Counted from the stretch's first letter, positions 25,361-36,016 are shown. The stretch is DNA of 64,000 nucleotides from Bacillota bacterium (GCA_023386495.1 JAEWJS010000004.1:1-64000); one strand, 5' to 3'. The notes: generated by a model from the letters alone, not told the origin. Program-made: numbers and translations.

Positions 25361-25751
25361 CGGATGGCTTCTCACTGCAGTCGCCGCCATGGGTGCCGCT
25401 GGCTCGCTAGCCCGCTATGGCATATCCCGGCTCTATGCCAGGTATGGCCTACGGCCGGAACGCGCGACCCTGACGGTGAACCTGCTCGGCGCAGCGCTAC
25501 TCGGCCTGCTAGTCGGCGGGACGGCTAATCTTGCGGATGGCAGTCCATATCTCTTGCTTGGCGGAAGCCTGCTCGGCGGGTTCACGACGTTCTCCACGCT
25601 GATGATGCAGTTGGCGAACCTGAAGGTGGAGCGGGCGCATCGCAGGCTGTATGCCTATTTCGTGCAGACCTTCTTCGCGGGGCTGCTGCTGGCTTCGATC
25701 GGCTATTATGCGGGCCATTGGCTTGTAGGCCATATCGGACCCTATACATAA
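25347..25751 (+). CDS. crcB: Fluoride channel subunit (CrcB/Fluc) 2
   Basis: A 134-residue paralogue of the preceding subunit: TVNLLGAALLG and LLGGFTTFSTLMMQ are the matching signatures. It has Arg near the first loop (SLARYGISRLYARYG) and a different charge distribution from subunit 1, as expected for an opposite-topology partner. No fluoride riboswitch was recognised upstream of the operon. Confidence 0.92.
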   Translation: MQLADGWLLTAVAAMGAAGSLARYGISRLYARYGLRPERATLTVNLLGAALLGLLVGGTANLADGSPYLLLGGSLLGGFTTFSTLMMQLANLKVERAHRRLYAYFVQTFFAGLLLASIGYYAGHWLVGHIGPYT

Positions 25752-25791
25752 TGAATTCATGACTATGAGGACAAAGGAGAATACGGACGAC

Positions 25792-27087
25792 ATGGACGTT
25801 ATTGTTACCCCTACCCAGAAGCTGCAAGGCGAGCTGCAAGCATTATCTTCGAAAAACTACACGACCCGCTACCTGCTGGTTGCGGCACTTGCGGAGGGCA
25901 CGAGCACGGTCTACTATCCTGCGCACAGCGAAGACAGCGACGCAATGCGTCGGTGCATTAGAGATCTGGGCGCGACCGTGGAGGAAGACGACGAGAAGAT
26001 CGTGATCACGGGTTTCGGCAGCAAGCCGAAAGACGTCAAAGAGCTGAACGTCGGCAATGCCGGCGCCGTGCTTCGCTTCTTGATGGCGATTGCGGCGCTG
26101 TGCCCGGAAGTGACGTTCGTCAACGCGTATCCGGATTCGCTCGGCAAGCGTCCGCATGATGACTTAATCGACGCGCTGGGACAGATCGGCGTCGAGGTTA
26201 CGCATCGCGAGGGCAAGCTACCGATCACGATCCGCGGCGGAGCGCCGAAGGGCGGCAAGATCCGCGTATCGGGCAACGTGAGCTCGCAGTACCTGAGCGC
26301 GCTCTTGTTCCTTACGCCGCTCCTGCAGGAGGACAGCGAAATCGAAGTGCTGCATGACCTCAAATCGAAGGTCGTCGTAGGCCAGACGCTCGAAGTGCTG
26401 GAGCAGGCCGGCATTCGGATCGAAGCAAGCGAGGATCTGATGCATTACCGGATACCGGGCGGGCAGAAGTACGAGGCGAAGATCTACTCCGTTCAAGGCG
26501 ACTACCCGGGTTCTGCGGCCATATTGGCTGCTGCAGCCGTGACGGAGTCTGACGTAACGGTTCATCGGCTGGTGGAGAAGAGCAAGCAGGGCGAACGTGC
26601 CGTCGTGGACGTGCTTCGGATGATGGGCGTGCCGCTTACGCATGATAACGATGTCGTGCATGTGCAAGGCAACGGCAAGCTGAAGGCCGGCGAATTCGAC
26701 GGCGACGAATTCACGGACGGCGTGCTGGCGATGGTGGCCGCAGCCGTGTTCGCGGAAGGGACTTCCCGGTTCTACAATGTCGAGAACCTCCGTTATAAGG
26801 AGTGCGACCGCATTACCGACTATCTCGCGGAGCTGCGCAAGGCAGGCGCGAACGTCGAGGAGCGGCAAAGCGAGATCATCGTGCATGGGCGCCCGGAGGG
26901 CGTCGAGGGCGGCGTGGAGATCGATGCGCATTACGATCATCGCGTCATCATGGCGCTTACGATCGTAGGCTTGCGCGCAGCGAAGCCGATCCGCATTAAG
27001 GATGCACATCATGTGGCGAAGTCTTACCCGATTTATTTTGACCACTTAAAGGCGCTCGGCGCACAGGTGGAATGGGTAGAAGCTTAA
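25792..27087 (+). CDS. aroA: EPSP synthase (3-phosphoshikimate 1-carboxyvinyltransferase)
   Basis: Condenses shikimate 3-phosphate with PEP. The product is 431 residues from ATG 25792 (MDVIVTPTQKLQGEL). It carries the class II-like signatures GNAGAVLRFLMAIAAL, the substrate loop GGAPKGGKIRVSGNVSSQYLSALLF, and the C-terminal motif RYKECDRITDYLAELRKAGA; catalytic Asp/Glu/His residues are in IDAHYDHRVIMALTI. AAAGGAG lies 12 bases upstream, so an in-frame ATG at 25765 cannot be excluded. It closes the aroK-crcB-crcB-aroA run. Confidence 0.95.
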   Translation: MDVIVTPTQKLQGELQALSSKNYTTRYLLVAALAEGTSTVYYPAHSEDSDAMRRCIRDLGATVEEDDEKIVITGFGSKPKDVKELNVGNAGAVLRFLMAIAALCPEVTFVNAYPDSLGKRPHDDLIDALGQIGVEVTHREGKLPITIRGGAPKGGKIRVSGNVSSQYLSALLFLTPLLQEDSEIEVLHDLKSKVVVGQTLEVLEQAGIRIEASEDLMHYRIPGGQKYEAKIYSVQGDYPGSAAILAAAAVTESDVTVHRLVEKSKQGERAVVDVLRMMGVPLTHDNDVVHVQGNGKLKAGEFDGDEFTDGVLAMVAAAVFAEGTSRFYNVENLRYKECDRITDYLAELRKAGANVEERQSEIIVHGRPEGVEGGVEIDAHYDHRVIMALTIVGLRAAKPIRIKDAHHVAKSYPIYFDHLKALGAQVEWVEA

Positions 27088-27107
27088 TCGTAGAGGAGGT
27101 CAAGGGC

Positions 27108-27542
27108 ATGGCGTATGAGCATCCAAGCAGGGAAGAGATTAAGGCGATTCTCGAAGCTTCAGTCACGATTGCCGTAGTCGGTCTGTCCGACAAGCCTGAC
27201 CGTACTTCTTATATGGTATCCGAGGCGATGCAGCAGAAGGGCTACCGGATCGTGCCGGTCAACCCGAACGCGACCGAAATTCTGGGCGAGAGCTGTTATC
27301 CTGCATTGAAGGACATTCCGCATAAGATCGACATCGTCAATGTATTCCGAAGGAGCGAGCACTGCCCGGAGGTTGCCGAGGAAGCTGCGGCAGTCGGCGC
27401 CAAGACGTTATGGCTGCAACTGGGCGTCTTCAGCGAAGAGGCGGCCGCTATTGCCGAGCGGGCAGGGATGAACGTCATCATGGACCGCTGCATCAAGGTC
27501 GAGGACTCGATTCTGCTGCCGGAAGGGAAAACCAACCGTTAG
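27108..27542 (+). CDS. CoA-binding domain protein (YccU-like)
   Basis: A 144-residue Rossmann-like protein: TIAVVGLSDKPDRTSYMV forms the nucleotide loop, then VNPNATEILGE, YPALKDIP, DIVNVFRRSEHCPEVAEEA and MDRCIKVED. The family (YccU/YneT-like) binds CoA but its reaction is unknown. It follows aroA by 20 bases with its own AGAGGAGG site. Confidence 0.85.
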   Translation: MAYEHPSREEIKAILEASVTIAVVGLSDKPDRTSYMVSEAMQQKGYRIVPVNPNATEILGESCYPALKDIPHKIDIVNVFRRSEHCPEVAEEAAAVGAKTLWLQLGVFSEEAAAIAERAGMNVIMDRCIKVEDSILLPEGKTNR

Positions 27543-27643
27543 GCCGGATAAAACAAGCGGTATCCTCCAACAATAAGTGAGGCTCTATGCCCGTATACGG
27601 CGCATCGAGACTATCCCCTCTTATCCTAAGGAGGATTTGCCGC

Positions 27644-28360
27644 ATGTATCAGCAGAACCAATTCCAAGGCAATACGTCGTTCGGTCAGACGAATGCGAAC
27701 CGCTACCAGCCGGCTGGATTCGTACAGTCCAATTACCAAGGCCAATTGACGCGCAACGCGGCATCCGGCCCCGTAACCGCGCACGCCGGCTATCAGGCAG
27801 GCGGCTCCCAAGGCTACGGTACGACAGGCTCTACGTTCACGGGCGGCATGAACACCGGTTTCCAAGGCCATGCCGTGACGCCGCAGAATCCGGTCTATAA
27901 TGCCACGAATGCCCGCCAGCAAGATGGCCCTGTCATCCAGCACCTCGGCTATCAAGCCGGCACGCAGCAAGGCTACCAAGGCAGCCAGTTCGGCACGTCC
28001 TCCTTCCAATCGACAGGCGGTTTCCAAGGCCAAGCGACGACGCCGCAAAATCCTGTCTATCGCGCGACGAACGCCCGTCAGCAAGACGGCCCGGTCATTC
28101 AGCACACAGGCTATCAAGCCGGCGTGACGCAGAACTATGGCTCGAACCAGGGAATGGGCATGACGGGCGGCATGGTAGGCCAGAGCTTCCAAGGCCATGC
28201 CATGACGCCGCAGAACCCGGTCTACAATGCAACGAACGCAAGACAGCAGGATGGCCCGGTCATCCAACATCTTGGTTACCAAGCCGGCACGCAGCAACAG
28301 CAAGGCTTCGGCAATCAAGGCATGGGCATGTCCGGCAACCAAAACCGCTACAGCTTCTAA
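27644..28360 (+). CDS. Gln/Asn/Gly-rich tandem-repeat protein, spore-coat-like
   Basis: A 238-residue low-complexity protein with no signal peptide or membrane helix. Three near-identical 34-residue cores (73-106, 127-160, 182-215) contain TPQNPVYNATNARQQDGPVI followed by QH and GYQAG, with a degenerate fourth half-unit near 43-53. Spacers are Gly/Gln/Met-rich. The composition recalls coat or gamma-SASP-type spore proteins, but that is only a resemblance. The start is ATG 27644, with TAAGGAGGA upstream. A strong terminator follows. Confidence 0.7.
   Translation: MYQQNQFQGNTSFGQTNANRYQPAGFVQSNYQGQLTRNAASGPVTAHAGYQAGGSQGYGTTGSTFTGGMNTGFQGHAVTPQNPVYNATNARQQDGPVIQHLGYQAGTQQGYQGSQFGTSSFQSTGGFQGQATTPQNPVYRATNARQQDGPVIQHTGYQAGVTQNYGSNQGMGMTGGMVGQSFQGHAMTPQNPVYNATNARQQDGPVIQHLGYQAGTQQQQGFGNQGMGMSGNQNRYSF
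27860..28288 (+). repeat. Three in-gene tandem repeats
   Basis: Coding repeats of 102 bases at 27860-27961, 28022-28123 and 28187-28288. Protein identity is higher than DNA identity because many third positions differ, so the repeats are not very recent duplications. Confidence 0.8.
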
Positions 28361-28380
28361 TCCATGCATTTGCTCTCACC

Positions 28381-28410
28381 AGCGAACCCATCCCGGGTTC
28401 GCTTTTCTTT
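28381..28410 (+). terminator. Intrinsic terminator of the repeat-protein gene
   Basis: AGCGAACCC/GGGTTCGCT stem, then TTTTCTTT. Confidence 0.85.
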
Positions 28411-28438
28411 TGACAAACCCCCATCGAACGCTTACCAT
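28410..28438 (+). promoter_or_regulatory. Candidate promoter of the PTS genes
   Basis: TTGACA (28410-28415) and TACCAT (28433-28438) with a 17-base spacer. If used, the transcript would carry element copy 2 in its leader. Confidence 0.45.
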
Positions 28439-28476
28439 CGTTATAGTGAATGCAGTCTTTCATAACATTTGAAAAT

Positions 28477-28626
28477 AATCAGTTGTCAGCACCGAGAAGG
28501 TTGGACGATGGTAGCAATTGAGGAGCGGAGTGTAGACAGATCTACATGAGCACCGGAAATTGCGCCAGCGTTCAAGATTCGACGTCGAGTACGCTTCGCA
28601 GCGTTACATCGTGATCACAACTGATT
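28477..28626 (+). repeat. 150-bp structured element, copy 2
   Basis: Exactly 150 bp in reference orientation. Arms AATCAGTTGT (28477-28486) and ACAACTGATT (28617-28626) pair perfectly. The internal hairpin TGTAGA/TCTACA is at 28531-28546. It ends 16 bases before the GTG of the EIICBA gene and just before its ribosome binding site, so it probably lies in that gene's 5' leader. Confidence 0.85.
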
Positions 28627-28642
28627 CCTGGGGGGATAGTGG

Positions 28643-30525
28643 GTGAAGGTGTTGGGTAACTTGCAACAATTCGGACGAGCCTTAATGCTGCCGATGATTG
28701 CGCTGCCTGCCGCCGCCGTTTTCCTCTTTCTCGGCACGCTGCCCTGGGAAGCATGGGGCATGGCGCCGATGGCGGCGCATCTCGTCAAGGCCGGCGACAT
28801 CTTATTCCATGTGCTGCCTTACCTGTTCGCGCTCGGCGTAGCGATGGGGCTGACAGGCAATGCGGGTGCGGCCGGACTGGCTGCGCTGTCCGGCATGTTC
28901 ATCTATACGGCGATAACGGGCTCCTATACGGGACTCGAGATTCAGCCAACCGTACTCATCGGGGTACTGATCGGCATCACGGCCGGATACAGCTATGAGC
29001 AGTTCAAGGAATTCAAGCTGCCCGAATACATCCAATTTTTCGGCGGACCGCGCTTCGTTCCGCTGTTCGTCAGCTTCGTCTCCGTCGCCTTCTCCGTCGT
29101 GATGATCGAGATCGCGCCTTCCATCCAAGAAGGGATGCGGGCGCTCGGCGAGACGACGGCAGCTGCCGGCGGATTCGGCGTATTCTTGTTCGGCTTCGTA
29201 TACCGCATTCTTGTCGTCTTCGGCTTGCATCATCTCGTCAGCCACGCGTTCTGGTTTCAGATCGGCGGCTTCGAAACGTCGGCCGGCACGATCGTCTACG
29301 GCGATCTTCCACGATTCTACGCAGGAGACCCGACAGCTGGCGTCTATATGGGCGGCATGTACCCGATCATGATGTTCGCGCTGCCTGCGATCGCGCTGGC
29401 GATCATCCAAGAGGCGCGAGAGGACCTGAAGCCGAAAATTCGCGCGACATTCTTATCGGCAGCGCTGTCCTCCTTTCTGACGGGCGTCACGGAACCCGTC
29501 GAATTCGCTTTCATGTTCGTTGCGCCTCTTCTATTCGTCGTGCATGCGGCTTTATCGGGAATCGTCATGTGGATTACATACGAGCTTGGCATCCGCCACG
29601 GCTTCTCTTTTTCGGGCGGCGCCTTCGATTTCATCATCAATCTGCACTTATCGACGAAGGGCTGGCTTCTGATTCCGCTCGGACTCGCGACCGGTATCGT
29701 CTACTACGTGCTTTTTCGCTTCGCGATTCGCAAGTTCCGCATTCCGACGCCCGGCCGCGAAGAGGGCTCGCAGCTCGATGAATGGGCCGGCGACATTCCG
29801 TATCGTGCGCCGCTTATTCTGCAAGCGATCGGCGGCAAGGAGAACATCGTGCAGATGGAGGCTTGCATCACGCGGCTTCGGCTGAAGCTCGGCAACGATA
29901 AGCTGCTCGACATCAACGCGCTGCGGAGCTTGGGAGCGGCCGGCGTCATCCGTCTCGGCAGCGGCAACGTACAGGTCGTGTTCGGGACATTCTCCGAACT
30001 GATTCGGGAAGAGATGGTCAAGGTCATGAAGCGCGACCTGCGGCGGGTGCAGTTCCGATCCCCGATGCAGGGCCGGATGATTCCGCTCGAGGAAGTGCCG
30101 GACCAAATATTCGCGGGCAAGCTCGTCGGACAAGGCGTCGCGTTCCTGCCGGATCGGGGAGAGCTCGTATCGCCCGTACAGGGCAAGGTCATTCATCTGT
30201 ATCCGACGAAGCATGCGATCGGCATCCGCACGCCGGAAGGGCTGGAGGTGCTGCTGCATGTCGGGATCGACACGTCCCTGCTGAAGGGAGAGGGCTTCGA
30301 AGCCTTCGTGCAGGAAGGCGATTCGGTCGCGGCGGGCCAACTGCTCATTCGATTCGACATGATGTACGTCAAGGCGGCCAGCAAGTCGCTGGCCACGCCG
30401 ATGGTCATCACGAATCCGAACCAGGTGCGTTCCTGGAGCTTCGCGCCCTATCGAGCGGTGAAGAAGGGACAAGCCTCGGTCATGTCCGTCGTATTGGAAG
30501 AGAGTAACGGTGGAGGAGAGAGACA

Positions 30526-30529
<4 letters not shown>
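28643..30529 (+). CDS. PTS EIICBA, glucose/N-acetylglucosamine family
   Basis: A 628-residue membrane permease that imports and phosphorylates a hexose. EIIC fills about 1-365 with ten helices and the family motif GVTEPVEFAF near 281-290. EIIB has its phospho-cysteine at Cys408 (MEACITRLRL). EIIA (about 470-610) has the active His539 in VLLHVGIDT and the supporting His524 in PTKHAIG. The EIIC resembles GlcNAc permeases (PEYIQFFGGPRFVPLF) at least as much as PtsG, so the sugar is left open. The start is GTG 28643 after a GGGGGGA site. Its stop overlaps ptsI by four bases. Confidence 0.93.
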
Positions 30530-32274
<1,745 letters not shown>

Positions 32275-32283
32275 TTTCTTAAT

Positions 32284-32433
32284 GACCAGTTCTCAGCGCC
32301 GAGAAGGTTGGACGATGGTAGCAATTGAGGAGCGGAGTGTAGTCTAAGCTACATGAGCACCGGAATTTTCGCTAGCGTTCAAGATTCGACGTCGAATATG
32401 CTCCGAAGCGATGCTTCGCGATCAGAACTGGTC
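32284..32433 (+). repeat. 150-bp structured element, copy 3
   Basis: Exactly 150 bp, nine bases after the ptsI stop. Arms GACCAGTTCT (32284-32293) and AGAACTGGTC (32424-32433) pair perfectly. Hairpin TGTAGT/GCTACA lies at 32338-32353 and palindrome ATTCGACGTCGAAT at 32384-32397. Its right arm supplies the last three codons and stop of the convergent DJ-1 gene. Confidence 0.85.
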
Positions 32434-32949
32434 CCTGAAGGCGTTGGCGAAAGCTTGCGCGTAGGGCGGCAGATCTGGCGGCCTTCGGGCCGAAATCAGG
32501 TTGCCGTCCACGACGACCGGCTCGTCGTACCAGATCGCGCCTGCATTCTCCATATCGTCGCGGATGCCCGGCGTCGACGTTACCTTGCGACCCTCCAGTA
32601 TGCGCGCCGAGATCAGCACCCAGCCTGCATGGCAGATCTGGCCGATCGGCTTGCCCGCCGCGTTCAACTCGCGCACGAGCTCCAGCACCTTCGGATAACG
32701 GCGCAGCTTATCGGGCGCCCAGCCCCCAGGCACGAGCAGGCCGTCGATCTTGGAGCAGTCCATCTCGTCGAAGGACATGTCGCTCACGGCCGGCACCCCG
32801 TATTTACCGATGTACGTCTTGCCTCGCTCGGAGCCGGCGAACAGCACCGTCGCGCCTTCTTCCCGCATGCGGTACACGGGGTACCACAGCTCCAGGTCCT
32901 CGAATTCTTCGTCGACCAGCGACAGGATCGTTAGATGGCTAAGCGGCAT
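32422..32949 (-). CDS. DJ-1/PfpI family glutaminase-fold protein
   Basis: A 175-residue protein with the nucleophile elbow GQICHAGW (Cys106-His107) and an upstream Glu in the VDEEFEDLE segment, the PfpI/YhbO arrangement. Family members are linked to deglycase, hydrolase or stress roles; none can be assigned here. The last codons (Asp-Gln-Phe-stop) lie inside element copy 3, so the C-terminus may have been reshaped by insertion. Confidence 0.88.
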   Translation of the reverse strand: MPLSHLTILSLVDEEFEDLELWYPVYRMREEGATVLFAGSERGKTYIGKYGVPAVSDMSFDEMDCSKIDGLLVPGGWAPDKLRRYPKVLELVRELNAAGKPIGQICHAGWVLISARILEGRKVTSTPGIRDDMENAGAIWYDEPVVVDGNLISARRPPDLPPYAQAFANAFRDQF

Positions 32950-33010
32950 CTATTGTGTCCCTCCCCTATTAATCTTGCAGATTCAGGTTCATTGTACCGA
33001 AGGAGGAAGC

Positions 33011-33448
33011 ATGAAGCAAACAGAACGGCAAGGCAAGCGCGCTATCGCGGCAACTGCGATCCGATCGCTTGCGCCCTTGTCATGGATGGCGGTTATTTAT
33101 TGGTTCTCCTCGCGGGAGGGCGATGACTTGAACGCGATGCTCCCTTTCTTCCAGCGTTTTCTGCCGGGGATGGAGAGCTTTAACTGGGGGCATCTGGTCT
33201 CCTATTTCATGCTTGCGCTGCTCATGGAATTCGCGGCCGGCCGCTCTTCGCAGCGTCTCGGCATCAAGGCTATCATCGTGCTGCTCTGCGTGCTGTACGG
33301 CGTAACGGATGAATATCATCAATCATTCGTCGGCGGCAGGATGGCAGACCTTCACGACTTGATCAACGACGGCATCGGAGCGCTGCTAGCCGTGTTGGCC
33401 ACCGCCATGCCGCCTGTACGAAGACGATGGAGCAAGGTGTTGAGCTAG
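33011..33448 (+). CDS. VanZ-like membrane protein
   Basis: A 145-residue protein with three or four helices and the VanZ-family signatures WMAVIYWFSS, HLVSYFMLALLM and the DEYHQSFVGGRMADLHDLINDGIGALL segment. VanZ homologues occur widely in Firmicutes outside glycopeptide-resistance clusters, and no van genes lie nearby. AAGGAGGA is four bases before ATG 33011. Confidence 0.85.
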   Translation: MKQTERQGKRAIAATAIRSLAPLSWMAVIYWFSSREGDDLNAMLPFFQRFLPGMESFNWGHLVSYFMLALLMEFAAGRSSQRLGIKAIIVLLCVLYGVTDEYHQSFVGGRMADLHDLINDGIGALLAVLATAMPPVRRRWSKVLS

Positions 33449-33584
33449 CAAAAATTACAATCGCTTGCCATGAAGGATTTTATCTCGCGCTAGTCGAATA
33501 TCTTATGCGTTGCGAATGCTGCAATCCTATTCTTATATCGTAGGGAAGCAGCGTTTCTTGTTGCTAAGAGAAGGAGTGACCGAC

Positions 33585-33998
33585 TTGCAGAAGAGATGTC
33601 CATGCGGCAACGAGATGAACATCAGAATGCGTACCGTAATTTATTCGGGCAAAGTAGAAATCGACAACGTGCCGATCTTCTCCTGCCCGGCTTGCAGCCG
33701 CAGCGAGGTATTCCCGGAAGTGAAGCCCGATCTAACGGGGCTGATCGGGAAGCTCGGCGCAAGGCCGGAGAAGCAATCCCTATCCTTTAACGAATGGAAC
33801 GAATGGGCAGACCTGCTGCTCCAAGCTTGCACAGATAAGAAACAGCCAGCCGCTTCCGAGGTTGGGAGACTGATCGAAGAGAGAGTGAATGCGCTGCTGG
33901 ATATGCATCTGCTGGCGCAGTCGCTGGGCGATACCGCATGGCAGGAAGAATTGCATAGGCGCTTATCCCAAATCTCGCGTAAAATGCCGCATACATAG
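33585..33998 (+). CDS. Small protein with two CxxC-type motifs (YgiT-like zinc finger)
   Basis: A 137-residue protein from TTG 33585, with AAGGAG eight bases upstream. CPCG (near residue 5) and CPAC (near 34) are spaced like the zinc ribbon of YgiT/MqsA-type N-terminal domains. The C-terminal half is helical with no visible HTH. The zinc-finger call is moderate; no toxin gene adjoins it. Confidence 0.6.
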   Translation: MQKRCPCGNEMNIRMRTVIYSGKVEIDNVPIFSCPACSRSEVFPEVKPDLTGLIGKLGARPEKQSLSFNEWNEWADLLLQACTDKKQPAASEVGRLIEERVNALLDMHLLAQSLGDTAWQEELHRRLSQISRKMPHT

Positions 33999-34028
33999 GC
34001 GCCGGTACGTCTCCTTCTGCTCGGTAGA

Positions 34029-34057
34029 TTGCGAAATGCAAGAAATTGTCGTATCAT
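34029..34057 (+). promoter_or_regulatory. Promoter of ccpA
   Basis: TTGCGA (34029-34034) and TATCAT (34052-34057) with a 17-base spacer. Confidence 0.55.
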
Positions 34058-34127
34058 AAACGGTAATGATTGTTTTTCAACATCTGACCGGCCTGATTAC
34101 AAATATGAGCATATGGAGAGAAGGAAC

Positions 34128-35132
34128 GTGACGGTAACTATTTATGATGTGGCAAGGGAAGCAGGCGTCTCGATGGCTACGGTCTCGAGGGTTGTGAACA
34201 ACAACCCGAACGTGAAGCCGCAGACGCGCAAGAAAGTATTCGAAGCGATCGAGAGGCTGGGTTATCGCCCGAACGCGGTCGCCCGCGGTCTGGCCAGCAA
34301 GAAGACCACGACGGTTGGCGTCGTCATTCCGGACATTTCGAATGCGATCTTCGCCGAAGTTGCCCGCGGAATCGAAGATATCGCGAACATGTATCATTAT
34401 AATATCATCCTGTGTAATGCAGACAAGCGCAAGGACAAGGAGATCCGCGTCGTCAACACGCTGCTCGAGAAGCAAGTGGACGGGCTCTTGTTCATGGGCG
34501 GCACGGTGACGGACGAGCATCTGCAGGCGTTCAAGACATCGAATGTGCCGATCGTATTATGCGCAACGACGGACGAGCATGGCGTCATGCCATCTGTCGA
34601 CATCGACCACGAGAGCGCGGCTTACGATGCCGTACAAGCGCTGCTCGGCCAAGGCCATCGCCGGATCGCGATGATCAGCGGCACGCTGCAGGATCCTGCC
34701 AACGGCTATGCCCGTTACCAAGGCTACAAGCGCGCGCTTGAGGCTGCGGGCATTGCAATTGACGATACGCTGGTGCGCGTAGGCAACTACCGTTACGAAT
34801 CCGGCGTAGAGGCGATGAAATATTTTCTCGAGCTCGAGGACCGTCCGACCGCTGTGTTCTCCGCAACGGACGAGATGGCGATCGGTGCCGTACACTGCAT
34901 CCAAGACTTCGGACTGCGCGTTCCGGAAGACCTATCGGTGATCAGCGTCGACAATACGCGGATGGCATCCATGGTACGGCCGCAGCTCTCTTCCGTCGCA
35001 CAGCCGATGTACGATATCGGCGCAGTGTCGATGCGGCTCTTGACCAAGCTCATGAAGAAAGAGCATGTCGAGCAATCGCGCGTCGTGCTGCCGCACGAGC
35101 TCATCGCTCGGCAGTCTGTCGCAGCCAGATAA
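34128..35132 (+). CDS. ccpA: Catabolite control protein A
   Basis: LacI-family master regulator of carbon catabolite control in Firmicutes, working with HPr phosphorylated on Ser46. The product is 334 residues from GTG 34128. The HTH is TIYDVAREAGVSMATVSRVVNNNPNVKP, split by family positions 3-30, and the hinge has the CcpA-like NAVARGLASKKTTTVGV. The core domain shows the CcpA-specific region ALLGQGHRRIAMISG and ends in a coiled C-terminus. A cre-like site lies downstream of the acsA promoter in this window. Confidence 0.93.
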   Translation: MTVTIYDVAREAGVSMATVSRVVNNNPNVKPQTRKKVFEAIERLGYRPNAVARGLASKKTTTVGVVIPDISNAIFAEVARGIEDIANMYHYNIILCNADKRKDKEIRVVNTLLEKQVDGLLFMGGTVTDEHLQAFKTSNVPIVLCATTDEHGVMPSVDIDHESAAYDAVQALLGQGHRRIAMISGTLQDPANGYARYQGYKRALEAAGIAIDDTLVRVGNYRYESGVEAMKYFLELEDRPTAVFSATDEMAIGAVHCIQDFGLRVPEDLSVISVDNTRMASMVRPQLSSVAQPMYDIGAVSMRLLTKLMKKEHVEQSRVVLPHELIARQSVAAR

Positions 35133-35165
35133 GATACGCATATGAAGCCTATATAGGGCTCGCAT

Positions 35166-35212
35166 GAAACGGCTTCCTTCCTCGACCTGAGGATGGCGAG
35201 GCCGTTTCTGTT
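35166..35212 (+). terminator. Terminator of ccpA
   Basis: GAAACGGC/GCCGTTTC outer stem with inner CCTC/GAGG, then TTTCTGTT. Confidence 0.7.
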
Positions 35213-35254
35213 GTCCGCAAGGGATAACGAATTGACGAAGGAGGAATACGAACG

Positions 35255-35965
35255 ATGGCATTCCGCAGAATCGGCATTATCGGGGCAATGGTCGAGGAGA
35301 TCGAATTGCTGCATCAGCATGTACAGGTGACGGGTTCAAGCACAAAGGCGGGCATTACGTATTACGAGGGGACCTTGCACGGCGTTCAGGTCGTGTTCTG
35401 CAAGTCCGGGGTCGGCAAGGTGAATGCGGCGGTCTGCACGCAATTGCTGATCGACCATGGCGTGGACAGCGTATTGTTCACCGGCGTCGCAGGCGCGCTC
35501 GATCCTGAACTGTCGGTAGGCGATATCGTGATTTCGACGAGCTGCGTTCAGCATGACATGGACGTGACGCCGCTCGGATTCCCGCGCGGGGTCATTCCGT
35601 TCCTCGACATCCCTTCCGAGTTCGCGGCGGATGAGCGGCTCGTCAGAATCGCTTCGGAAGCGGCTGAGCTGCATGCTAAGGGCAAGTACCGGACGGGGAA
35701 GGTGCTCTCCGGCGACCAATTCATCGCCAGCCGCGATGTCGTGAGGGCGCTGCGCGACGAGCTGGGCGGAGCGTGCGCGGAGATGGAGGGAGCAGCGCTC
35801 GCGCACGTATGCGCGATGAACGGCATTCCGTATGTCGTCATCCGTTCCATGTCGGATAAGGCAGACGGCAGCGCGCCCGAGAGCTTCGCGGAATTCACCG
35901 TGCAAGCAGCGGCTAATTCCCATGCGATCATTGAGGCCATGGTGCGGCGGATGGCCGAGCAGTAA
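35255..35965 (+). CDS. mtnN: 5'-methylthioadenosine/S-adenosylhomocysteine nucleosidase
   Basis: Hydrolyses MTA and SAH to adenine plus the ribosyl thioether, serving methionine salvage and LuxS-type recycling. The 236-residue protein shows IGIIGAMVEEIELL at the N-terminus, FTGVAGAL for phosphate-like binding, MEGAALAHVC with the ribose-binding Met-Glu, and RSMSDKADGSA with the catalytic Asp. GAAGGAGG precedes ATG 35255. Confidence 0.96.
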   Translation: MAFRRIGIIGAMVEEIELLHQHVQVTGSSTKAGITYYEGTLHGVQVVFCKSGVGKVNAAVCTQLLIDHGVDSVLFTGVAGALDPELSVGDIVISTSCVQHDMDVTPLGFPRGVIPFLDIPSEFAADERLVRIASEAAELHAKGKYRTGKVLSGDQFIASRDVVRALRDELGGACAEMEGAALAHVCAMNGIPYVVIRSMSDKADGSAPESFAEFTVQAAANSHAIIEAMVRRMAEQ

Positions 35966-35967
35966 GA

Positions 35968-36013
35968 AGAGAGACCGGAGCAAGCGCAGATGTGCGATGC
36001 TTCGGTCTCTTGT
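35968..36013. terminator. Bidirectional terminator, mtnN and acuC
   Basis: AGAGACCGGAGCA/TGCTTCGGTCTCT stem with one wobble, between convergent genes. Confidence 0.8.
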
Positions 36014-36016
36014 CGA

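Noticed and set aside
28421..28436. Cre site at the PTS promoter
   Set aside because: Only the right half (AACGCTTACC) resembles the consensus; the left half fails at four positions.
33011..33448. Glycopeptide resistance from the VanZ-like gene
   Set aside because: VanZ-like proteins are common outside van clusters, and no vanA, vanH or vanX homologue is nearby.
34054..34069. Cre-like palindrome TCAT...ATGA at the ccpA promoter
   Set aside because: It is symmetrical but does not fit TGWAANCGNTNWCA, so CcpA autoregulation is not supported.
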